This document shows, piece after piece, positions 34,865-42,405 of a DNA stretch of 64,000 nucleotides (position 1 is the first letter of the stretch; each line of letters begins with the position of its first letter). The translations under genes were made by a program, and so were the position numbers. The stretch lies in the NCBI GenBank assembly GCA_016791365.1, contig JAEUMT010000013.1, positions 1 through 64,000 on the forward strand, written 5' to 3'. The notes under the pieces are model-generated. The model worked only from the letters and a program-made list of their open reading frames with translations, was not told the DNA's origin and made no database searches. Source of the stretch: Hyphomonadaceae bacterium (lineage in GTDB: Bacteria; Pseudomonadota; Alphaproteobacteria; Caulobacterales; Aquidulcibacteraceae).

Positions 34865-36268
34865 CTAGTCCGCGAAAATTTTGCCAGGGTTGAAGAGGTT
34901 TTTCGGATCGAGCGCTTTCTTGATGGTGCGCATCATATCGACACCGTCCTCGCCAAGCTCGCGAACCAGCCATTCCTGCTTGCCAAGGCCGATGCCGTGT
35001 TCACCGGTGCAGGTGCCGTCCATGTCCAATGCACGCTGAACCAGGCGATCGTTGAGCGCTTCGGCTTCCTTTTGCTCGGCCGGATTGTTGGGGTCGATGA
35101 CGAAGATGACGTGGAAGTTTCCGTCGCCGACGTGCCCCAGAATGGGGGCGGGGAAGGATGCTTTTTCGAGGTCCTTCTTCGTCTCGTTGATGCACTCAGC
35201 GAGACGTCCGATCGGCACGCATACGTCCGTCGGCCACCCGATCGCGCCTTTGCGCATGGCGGTCGCGGCGTAGAACGCCTGGTGGCGCGCCTTCCAGAGC
35301 TTGGCGCGCTCTTCGGCCAGGTTCGACCAGCGGAATTCGCCGCCGCCATTGTCGCGCGAGAGATCGCCGACGGTGGCGATTTGCTCTTTCACCGCGTGCT
35401 CGCTGCCATGGAATTCAAAGAAGAGTGTCGTGCGCTCCGGATAGTCGAGATTGGAATGGAGATTGACCGCCTTCATCTGGACGTCATCCAGGATTTCGAC
35501 GCGTGCGAGCGGGATGCCGAGCTGGATCGATTGCACGACAGTGTCGATGGCCCCCGCGAGCGTTTCGAAACTGCAGACGGCCGAGGAAATCTGCTCGGGG
35601 ATGCCATGCAGACGCAGAGTCACTTCCGTGATGATGCCGAGCGTGCCTTCCGAGCCGATCATCAGGCGCGTGAGATCGTAGCCGGCGGCGCTCTTGCGGG
35701 CGCGGCGGGAGGTGCGGATGTCGCGTCCATCGGGCGTCACGATGCGCAGCGAGAGGATGGCTTCGCGCATGGTGCCGTAGCGGACGGCGTTGGTGCCCGA
35801 AGCGCGCGTTGAGGCCATGCCGCCGATGGTGGCGTTGGCGCCAGGATCGATGGGAAAGAACAGGCCTTTATCGCGCAGGGCGACGTTTAGCTCTTCGCGG
35901 CGAACGCCGGCCTGCACCGTGCAATCGAAGTCGTCGGCGTTGATTGCCAGGATTTGGTTCATCTCGGAAAGATCAACGCAGACACCACCGCGAACCGGCG
36001 TGGTGTTGCCCTCGACCGACGTGCCAGCGCCAAAAGCGACGATCGGCACATCAGCCGCCGTACAGGCCTTCACAAGCGCGACGACTTCCTCGGTTGAGTG
36101 AGCGAACACAACCGCATCCGGCAACACGACGTCGAAGTGCGTTTCACTTGCGCCGTGCTGGGCGCGCATGGCTTCGCCGAGATGCAGGCGGTCTCCGAAG
36201 ATGCCGCGCAGCGTCTCGGCGAATGCCGGCGCGAGCGGCGTGCCGGCACGAAGTGCGGGCGCGCCCAT
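34865..36268 (-). CDS. FAD-binding D-2-hydroxyacid (D-lactate) dehydrogenase
   Basis: 467 residues. PCMH-type FAD domain (VPIVAFGAGTSVEGNTTPVRGGVCVDLSEMN; ATIGGMASTRASGTNAVRYG; RLMIGSEGTLGIITEVTLRL) and a C-terminal substrate domain (PILGHVGDGNFHVIFV, CTGEHGIGLGKQEW, KALDPKNLFNPGKIF). Closest pattern: cytochrome-linked D-lactate dehydrogenase/GlcD-like enzymes, which oxidise D-2-hydroxyacids to 2-oxoacids. Its place between a TonB receptor and an esterase suggests it oxidises the hydroxyacid released by the esterase. Confidence 0.92.
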   Translation of the reverse strand: MGAPALRAGTPLAPAFAETLRGIFGDRLHLGEAMRAQHGASETHFDVVLPDAVVFAHSTEEVVALVKACTAADVPIVAFGAGTSVEGNTTPVRGGVCVDLSEMNQILAINADDFDCTVQAGVRREELNVALRDKGLFFPIDPGANATIGGMASTRASGTNAVRYGTMREAILSLRIVTPDGRDIRTSRRARKSAAGYDLTRLMIGSEGTLGIITEVTLRLHGIPEQISSAVCSFETLAGAIDTVVQSIQLGIPLARVEILDDVQMKAVNLHSNLDYPERTTLFFEFHGSEHAVKEQIATVGDLSRDNGGGEFRWSNLAEERAKLWKARHQAFYAATAMRKGAIGWPTDVCVPIGRLAECINETKKDLEKASFPAPILGHVGDGNFHVIFVIDPNNPAEQKEAEALNDRLVQRALDMDGTCTGEHGIGLGKQEWLVRELGEDGVDMMRTIKKALDPKNLFNPGKIFAD

Positions 36269-36271
36269 GGC

Positions 36272-38353
36272 TCAGAACCGTGCGCTGACGCGAACGCCGA
36301 CGCGGCGGCCGTCACCCATGATGCCGAGATTGTGCGTGAGCGGGCTAGCGTCGCCGAAGAAGGCGGCGAGCAGCGAACGGTCCAGATACGATTCGTAATA
36401 CTCCGAGTCCGTCAAGTTCGTGCCCCACAGCGCTACCGTCCAGTCACCGTGCTCATAGGCCAGGTTGGCGTTCACAAGATAGTAGCTGTCGAGCTGTGGT
36501 TGGAATGTTGAACTCAGGCTCGATCCCGCACGTTCGCCTTTGTAGGAAACCGTGGTGTTGAACACGATGTTGTCGTCACCGACGGGGATCGTCACGGTCG
36601 GCGTGACGTAGAAATTCCAATCCGGCTGGAAGAGGATCAGATCGGTGGCGAGGCCGCCGGGGAAGACCGCTTCGAAATCGGAATCATCGGTGATGCGAGC
36701 GCGGTTGTAGGTCAGGCCGCCCGTGAGCTGGAACATTTCATTCGGCGACCAGATGCCTTCGACCTCGACGCCGTAGCTTGTGACATCGCCGGTGTTGAGG
36801 TTCACGGCCTGCAGCGTCGGCGTCAGGCCGTTTTGGCCGATATAGTGTTGATAGTCGTTGTAGTAGATCGCCGTGTTCAGCGTCAGCGTATGATCGTCCG
36901 TCGTGAACTTGTCGCCGAGTTCGTACGTCCACACCGAGTCGCCTTGATAGAAGGGCAGTGGGCCGCCCGGCGTGTTGGCGCCGCCGCCGCGGAAGCCGCG
37001 TGCGATTGACGCGTATGACATGTGATTGTCCGACCAGCGTTGGGTCAGCGTCACGCGCGGTTGTATCTCGTCGGCGCTGTACTGGCCGACTGTGCCAGAG
37101 ACGTTGGCTTCCTGGTGGTCGAAGCGCAGGCCAGCCGACAGTTCGAGTGTGTCGGTGAGGTCGTAGAACGCGGTCGCGAAGATGGCTTGCGAAGTCTGGT
37201 TCTGCGTGGAGGTGGTCGGCGGCGTCGGCGTTCCCATGACGCTGCGTGCGACCACATCGGTTGATGTGGTGTAGTTCGCGAAGACGCCGACCAGCGTGCT
37301 CAGACGATCGTTCCACGTCGTGTCGAAGCGGAGTTCGCCGGTGTATGTGTCGCGTTCGTTGCGGCCGTCGGTGACGCGCAGGAAGTCGATCGGACCCCAG
37401 TCGCCGTCGCCAACCGCCTGGCCGTCCTTGCGGTCGTAGGCGAGCACGGCGGTCATGCGGGTATTGTCGGACAGGTCGAATTCACCGCGACCATTCATGC
37501 CCCAATATTCGTATGTTGCGATGCTGTTGACGTTCAGCTGAACGTCCTGAACGTAGTCGGTTGGACCAGCTGGCGCTGAATAGGCCGTTTGTGAGCCCTG
37601 TACGCTGTCCCAATAAGCGTTGAACGTGATCTGTGCGTTCTGCGGCGCGTCCCAAACGAGCGTGCCGTTGACCGATTGGTTCTCAAGCGGACGCGCGTCG
37701 CCGCCGACGAAGGTGTTGGTCGAGAAGCCGTCATGCGAGTGATAGGCTGCGGCGATACGGCCGCGCAGGACGCCTTCAATGATCGGCCCGCTGAGACTGC
37801 CGGCGATCGTCTGGTAATTGTCCGGGTCGGCGTACGAGGCGGAGAAGCGGCCGGAGACGACGTCGCTCGGCTCGCGTGTAATCACGTTGATCGCGCCGCC
37901 CAGGGTGTTGTTGCCGAACAATGTGCCTTGCGGTCCGCGCAGCACTTCGATGCGTGCAACGTCAACGACCGGATTGTTCAGGTATGACGTGTTGGTCTGA
38001 TAGATGCCGTCGACGAAGATGCCGACTCCGGGCTGCACGGTGTCGATGAGGGTGGTGCCGACGCCGCGAATAGACATGAAGGCGCGGCCGACAGCGTCAG
38101 TCGTGATGTTGAGGCCCGGCGAGAACGCCGCGATTTCGCGCACCGAGTTGATCTGCTCCCGCTCGAGCGTTTCAGCAGTCACCGCCGTTATCGCGATCGG
38201 AACGTCCTGGAGGCGCTCTTCGCGCTTACGGGCCGTGACGACGATTTCGTCCGGGCTTTCCTCGGCCGCCGGGGTGTCCTGCGCCAGCGCCACGCTGGGA
38301 ATTGCCGCCAACCCAAGGGCCGCGCCGGCCAGAAGCTTCGTGATGCGCCGCAT
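36272..38353 (-). CDS. TonB-dependent outer-membrane receptor
   Basis: 693 residues. Signal peptide (ITKLLAGAALGLAAIPSVALAQ), TonB box region DEIVVTARKREERLQDVPIAITAV, plug (RGVGTTLIDTVQPGVGIFVDGIYQT, RIEVLRGPQGTLFGNNTLGGAINVITREP) and a beta-barrel ending in aromatic RVGVRVSARF. Active uptake of a scarce substrate across the outer membrane. The start has GGAGGAA upstream. First gene of the operon receptor - dehydrogenase - esterase; a palindromic operator lies 74 bases upstream. The substrate is unknown but no siderophore genes are nearby. Confidence 0.95.
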   Translation of the reverse strand: MRRITKLLAGAALGLAAIPSVALAQDTPAAEESPDEIVVTARKREERLQDVPIAITAVTAETLEREQINSVREIAAFSPGLNITTDAVGRAFMSIRGVGTTLIDTVQPGVGIFVDGIYQTNTSYLNNPVVDVARIEVLRGPQGTLFGNNTLGGAINVITREPSDVVSGRFSASYADPDNYQTIAGSLSGPIIEGVLRGRIAAAYHSHDGFSTNTFVGGDARPLENQSVNGTLVWDAPQNAQITFNAYWDSVQGSQTAYSAPAGPTDYVQDVQLNVNSIATYEYWGMNGRGEFDLSDNTRMTAVLAYDRKDGQAVGDGDWGPIDFLRVTDGRNERDTYTGELRFDTTWNDRLSTLVGVFANYTTSTDVVARSVMGTPTPPTTSTQNQTSQAIFATAFYDLTDTLELSAGLRFDHQEANVSGTVGQYSADEIQPRVTLTQRWSDNHMSYASIARGFRGGGANTPGGPLPFYQGDSVWTYELGDKFTTDDHTLTLNTAIYYNDYQHYIGQNGLTPTLQAVNLNTGDVTSYGVEVEGIWSPNEMFQLTGGLTYNRARITDDSDFEAVFPGGLATDLILFQPDWNFYVTPTVTIPVGDDNIVFNTTVSYKGERAGSSLSSTFQPQLDSYYLVNANLAYEHGDWTVALWGTNLTDSEYYESYLDRSLLAAFFGDASPLTHNLGIMGDGRRVGVRVSARF

Positions 38354-38426
38354 TTTATTCCTCCCGATGAGCGCACGCGCCTTTTCTGGGCGTGCTGTCG
38401 TTAGGGAGAGATTACGTCACATGGGG

Positions 38427-38441
38427 ACCTATCTGAAAGGT
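38427..38441. promoter_or_regulatory. Palindromic operator ahead of the TonB-receptor operon
   Basis: ACCTATCTGAAAGGT is the exact reverse complement of the site at 33853-33867, 4.5 kb away, in the same cluster. A 15-bp identity at two promoters of one cluster is unlikely by chance. Confidence 0.75.
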
Positions 38442-38495
38442 GCGGCGCCTCCTCAAGCTGTGCCGAGCGGCTCAGAAGCTTGGCTAGCCGGAATC

Positions 38496-39338
38496 CTAGC
38501 GGGACAGCAGCTCAGCCAGGCGGTCAGCGATCACCGCCATGCCGCGCCGGTTCGGATGCCACGGCGCGCCGAGCGCGCCATCGTAGTCGCGCGGCAAACC
38601 GGTGCTCCATGGATCGGCGTCACAGGGCGTGTGGCCGCGGGCGAGCTGATCCATCCGAAGCACGGAAGCGCCTGTCACGGCGGCGGCGCGATTGGTGATG
38701 TCAGCCAGTCGTGTCGCGACGGTGCGAAGCTCGGCGGCTTCGTCTCCGGTGAACCGCGATTGCGCGCACTGCGTTTCGGGCACGAGGGCCACGTATTGAA
38801 TGAACACCACGCGCGCTTGCGGCGCCCGCGCCGCGATTTGACGCGCGACTTCGCGCAGATTGTGTTCGAGAGTCACGTACGCGTTTTCCGCAACCGGAAA
38901 GCGTGAAGGGCAGGGCAGCGCCAGGCCCGCAACACGGATGACCTCGTCTTGATCGCAACTCGCGGCGGTTAGATTTCCGGCGAAGGCGATGTCATTGCCG
39001 CCGATTGTGATGGTCACGAGTTTGGTGTCCGCAGTCACCGCATCGATCTGCGCCGGAAGTTCGTTCCACGCATTGAGGATGTGCGCGGACGTCGCACCGC
39101 CGCAGCTCACGTCCGCGAGCGCAAGGTTGAGGCGCTCCGCGAGAAGAGGCGCGTAGCCTGCGGTGCTCTGATAGCAACGTGCGGGGCTGCCCGCGGGCGC
39201 CGGGCCTGTGCCAGCGCCGGCGGCGAAGGAGCTGCCCATGTTCACGTATCGCGATCCGGGCGCGAGTTGATGCGAGCTTGCATGGGCGCACGCGGCGAGG
39301 GCGCACGCGAGCGCTGCGAGATAAGCGGACTTCACCAT
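38496..39338 (-). CDS. SGNH/GDSL-type lipase lipoprotein
   Basis: 280 residues from the ATG at 39338 with GAGGCG upstream. The lipoprotein signal ends in LAAC. SGNH blocks: block I YVNMGSSFAAGAG (GSS in place of GDS; the Ser remains), block II SCGGATSAHIL, block III ITIGGNDIAF, block V DPWSTGL...APWHPNRRG with catalytic Asp/His. Expected to hydrolyse esters at the outer face of the inner membrane or the outer membrane. Three genes (carboxylesterase, SDR, this) form one operon upstream of the receptor operon. Confidence 0.9.
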   Translation of the reverse strand: MVKSAYLAALACALAACAHASSHQLAPGSRYVNMGSSFAAGAGTGPAPAGSPARCYQSTAGYAPLLAERLNLALADVSCGGATSAHILNAWNELPAQIDAVTADTKLVTITIGGNDIAFAGNLTAASCDQDEVIRVAGLALPCPSRFPVAENAYVTLEHNLREVARQIAARAPQARVVFIQYVALVPETQCAQSRFTGDEAAELRTVATRLADITNRAAAVTGASVLRMDQLARGHTPCDADPWSTGLPRDYDGALGAPWHPNRRGMAVIADRLAELLSR

Positions 39339-39346
39339 GTTGCGCC

Positions 39347-40120
39347 TCACCAGCAAGAATAGCCGCCATCCGCGAGCACGATGCTGCCGGTCATCAAGCT
39401 TGCGGCGTCGGAAGCGAGGAAAAGGATGACGGACGCGACCTCTTCGGGTTCGCCCAGTCGCGCTTGCGGAGTGCCGTCAATCCAGCGCCGGTACATTTCA
39501 CCGGACTTGTCCGCGAACTCATTCAGCGGCGTGCGGATGTAGGTTGGCGCGACGGCGTTGACGCGCACGCCGCGCGGCGCCCACTCGGCCGCGAGCGACC
39601 TGGTGAGCTGGTGCACCGCGGCTTTTGAGGCGTTGTAATAGCTCTGCGGCTGCGGCCGATTGACGATGAAGCCTGACATCGAGCCGACATTTACGATCGC
39701 GCCCGATCCGCGCGACAGCATGTGCGCGCCAAACGCGCGCGCGCACCAGAACGTCCCGTTCAGATTGACGTCGAGCACGTTGAGCCAATGTTCATCCGCG
39801 ACATCTTCCGCGCCCGTCTCGCTGCGAGCGATGCCGGCATTGTTTACGAGAATGTCGACCCTACCTTCCCGTGCGACGATGTCAGCGGCTGCCTCCGTTA
39901 CGCGCTTTGAGTTGGTGACGTCCATCAGCACGCCATCGACGGCAAAGCCCTTCATTGCCAATGCGGCCCGCGCTTTTTCGATCGCCGCCGCGTCGCGATC
40001 CGTGATGATCACGCGCGCGCCAGCTTCGGCGAGCGCTTCGGCGGTCGAATAGCCAATGCCGCTTGCGCCGCCGGTCACGACCGCGACCCGGTTCGTGAGC
40101 TTGAATTTCTCCAGGTACAT
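39347..40120 (-). CDS. Short-chain dehydrogenase/reductase (SDR)
   Basis: 257 residues from the ATG at 40120 (GAGGAC upstream; the frame to 40177 overlaps the esterase). Classical SDR: cofactor motif TGGASGIG at about 18-25, NNAGIA, catalytic Ser (VGSMSGF) and YYNASK with Tyr/Lys. D in IITDRD after the second strand suggests NAD(H). Likely oxidises or reduces an alcohol or ketone group of the cluster's substrate. Spaced 7 bases from the upstream esterase. Confidence 0.93.
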   Translation of the reverse strand: MYLEKFKLTNRVAVVTGGASGIGYSTAEALAEAGARVIITDRDAAAIEKARAALAMKGFAVDGVLMDVTNSKRVTEAAADIVAREGRVDILVNNAGIARSETGAEDVADEHWLNVLDVNLNGTFWCARAFGAHMLSRGSGAIVNVGSMSGFIVNRPQPQSYYNASKAAVHQLTRSLAAEWAPRGVRVNAVAPTYIRTPLNEFADKSGEMYRRWIDGTPQARLGEPEEVASVILFLASDAASLMTGSIVLADGGYSCW

Positions 40121-40127
40121 TGCGTCC

Positions 40128-41663
40128 TCAGGGGAGAAAGCGTTCAGCCGGAAACGGCTTTTCCGGCGCGATGACACCCGTGTCGAGCGTGCAGGCGAGG
40201 CGCGACTCGGCGGTGTAGGCGGGCCAGGGCAAATCGCCGGTCTTAGCGAAGTCGGCCCAGATCTTGTTCATCCGGTCAGCCAGCTCCTGTGGCGGCGATT
40301 CACCCGCCATGCCTTTTGGACCTCGCACGGTATGGAGCGTGTCGAAGACGAACGGCAATTCCATCGCGTGACAGGCGCCCAGTTGGTTTTCGTACGCGGT
40401 TGAACGCCATGCAAATTCATAGACGTGCGTGCGACCTTGGTGTGCGAGCGCAAAGCGCCGCGCGGGCAGACGGAAGACCAGGTCGGTCAGCGCTTCCGTG
40501 AACGCGTCACCGGGGCGCTTGGATTTGTCGTCAATGCCATAGGCCTTGAGAATGTCCTTGGCTTTGGGTTCGGCGCGCCTGGTCACAAAGTTCGCGAGAA
40601 ATTTGCCGATCGTCCGGCGCACTTTGCTTGGAACGAAGTAGAGGTTCATCTCTTCGGTGTTCGTCCCGATGAGCAATTCAACATCAGCGCCGGCGCCGTT
40701 CTTTAGCGCTGTCATCGGATGTTCCGGCAGCACGTCGTCGCCGTACACCGGCAGGAATCGGCTCAATCCAAAGGCGGGCTCGCGCCCGTCCGTGTTGCGC
40801 AAATCGATCCGCGCGGTCGGCAGCGAGACCTTTTTCTGCGCGACCAGACCGTCCTCGATTGTACGGCTCTTGAAGCCTTCGACCGTCGGTTTCACGCGCA
40901 GAATTTTTGCGATCTTCTTCACCAGACGCTGCGCCACTGGAATGGGCCGCACCATGTCGCCATGTCCGCTCTGAACAATGGCGCGTTTGAACAAGCCTTT
41001 CGTCAGCGGCGACACGATCAGGTTCGCGATCGACATTGCGCCGGCGGATTCGCCGAATACGGTGACATTGCCCGCATCGCCGCCGAACGCCGCGATGTTG
41101 TTTTGCACCCATTGCAATGCGGCGATCTGGTCGCGCAGACCGATGTTCGTCACAGCGCCTGGAATCGGCAGGAAACCCTCGATTCCCATGCGATAATTGA
41201 TGGTCACGCAGATGAGGCCGGCGCGCGCGAAGGCGCCGCCGTCATAGACGTCCGCGGCGCCCGCGCCGCCGGTGAATGCGCCGCCATGGATGAACACCAT
41301 GACCGGCAGGTTCGCGCGGGCGCCGCTTGGCGCCCAGATATTCACGACCAGAAAGTCGTCGCCCTGCACCTGATCGTTGCCGATCAGCGGCTTGATATCC
41401 AAGCCCGGCAGAGCCTTCGCAAGTTCTTCGTCGGTGGGCACAACTTGTGGTGAGATGAACCCGCGCGCGGATGCATCGCGCACGCCGTCCCATGGCGCTG
41501 GAAGCTGAGGCGTCGCGAAGCGCAACGCGCCGACGGGCGCGGCCGCGTATGGCACGCCGAGAAAGCGTGTCACGGCGCCGTCGTCGACGCCGGACACCGC
41601 GCCGGCTTGAGTACGGATGGGTGGACGTGCGTTCGCGTTCGCCGTTTCAGCAAGGTGCGTCAT
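40128..41663 (-). CDS. Type B carboxylesterase
   Basis: 511 residues. TQAGAVSGVDDGAVTRFLGVPYAAAPVGALRF start region, oxyanion FIHGGAFTGGAG, nucleophile FGESAGAMS, acid/His region (LLIGTNTEEMNLY; LGACHAMELPFVFDT). This is the PnbA/cholinesterase-like family. No signal peptide. First gene of the esterase-SDR-lipase operon. With the HSL esterase and the SGNH lipoprotein it makes three unrelated ester hydrolases in one cluster. Confidence 0.93.
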   Translation of the reverse strand: MTHLAETANANARPPIRTQAGAVSGVDDGAVTRFLGVPYAAAPVGALRFATPQLPAPWDGVRDASARGFISPQVVPTDEELAKALPGLDIKPLIGNDQVQGDDFLVVNIWAPSGARANLPVMVFIHGGAFTGGAGAADVYDGGAFARAGLICVTINYRMGIEGFLPIPGAVTNIGLRDQIAALQWVQNNIAAFGGDAGNVTVFGESAGAMSIANLIVSPLTKGLFKRAIVQSGHGDMVRPIPVAQRLVKKIAKILRVKPTVEGFKSRTIEDGLVAQKKVSLPTARIDLRNTDGREPAFGLSRFLPVYGDDVLPEHPMTALKNGAGADVELLIGTNTEEMNLYFVPSKVRRTIGKFLANFVTRRAEPKAKDILKAYGIDDKSKRPGDAFTEALTDLVFRLPARRFALAHQGRTHVYEFAWRSTAYENQLGACHAMELPFVFDTLHTVRGPKGMAGESPPQELADRMNKIWADFAKTGDLPWPAYTAESRLACTLDTGVIAPEKPFPAERFLP

Positions 41664-41812
41664 CGCCCCAGCCTACACGCCGGACGTGACCCTTGGCTTC
41701 ATCTCAATTTGCCGTTCCGCACCCGCGCCATGCCGCCCGGCATCCGGAGTGAACCAAACGCTGTTTCCGGCGTTTTGGCACTGAAGGTGAGGATCGAAGG
41801 GTTTAAAGCTCG

Positions 41813-41902
41813 ATGTTGGGAATGATCACAGCTATTGCCGCAATCGCCGGCTGGTTCAGCCTGCTGACCGCTTTGCTCTTTGCTTTCAGGGGCCTTCGAT
41901 AG
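41813..41902 (+). CDS. Small single-span membrane peptide
   Basis: 29 codons: LGMITAIAAIAGWFSLLTALLF is one hydrophobic helix followed by a basic end (RGLR). A GAAGGG stretch lies upstream but is distant. Such tiny membrane proteins are often missed; reality is uncertain. Confidence 0.35.
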   Translation: MLGMITAIAAIAGWFSLLTALLFAFRGLR

Positions 41903-41957
41903 GCGCGGGGAACCTGGCGACACCTTTGGCGATTTATCGGGTGTCCAAGAGGTTTTC

Positions 41958-42212
41958 ATGGCTACCGCCGCACCCCGCAATCCCGCTGCCCGTTACCCAA
42001 CGCCGGAAGGTCTGATCGCGGACGCGGCGCTTTCCCTGGAAGAGAAGTGCGAGCTTCTCGATGAATGGGAAGATGACGTACGTCATCGTCTCGTGGCGTC
42101 GGAAGAAGGCATGTCGGGCGCGCCGGTCCAGGTTGAACTTGTCGACGTGCTGGCCGCCAAGGCGAAGCTTCCGATCGATACGCGCCCGAGGCCCACCGAC
42201 ACCAAGGCATAA
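41958..42212 (+). CDS. Conserved-looking small hypothetical protein
   Basis: 84 residues. PEGLIADAALSLEEKCELLDEWEDDVRHRLVASEEGM is an amphipathic, acidic helical stretch; the rest is Pro-rich. AAGAGG lies seven bases upstream of the ATG. No signal or membrane segment. It ends seven bases before the 3' end of the opposed tRNA-Arg. Family not recognised. Confidence 0.65.
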   Translation: MATAAPRNPAARYPTPEGLIADAALSLEEKCELLDEWEDDVRHRLVASEEGMSGAPVQVELVDVLAAKAKLPIDTRPRPTDTKA

Positions 42213-42219
42213 TCACGCC

Positions 42220-42296
42220 TGGCGACCCCGGAGAGATTCGAACTCCCGACCGTGTCCTTAGGACGGACCTGCTCTATCCAGCTGAGCTACGGGGCC
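42220..42296 (-). tRNA. tRNA-Arg (anticodon CCU)
   Basis: On the minus strand: acceptor GGCCCCG pairs with CGGGGTC (one G-T), D arm GCTC/GAGC, anticodon loop GTCCTAA (CCT), T loop TTCGAAT with stem GGGAG/CTCTC, discriminator G and encoded CCA. 77 nt; reads AGG codons. Confidence 0.95.
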
Positions 42297-42405
42297 AACC
42301 GAGCTTTGAGCTAAGGAAATAGCGCCGCGGCCGCAAGGCTGGACTCACCCAATACGCCCGGCCCATCATGGCCCGGGGCGAGACGCAACCGGGGAGACAC
42401 CAGCC

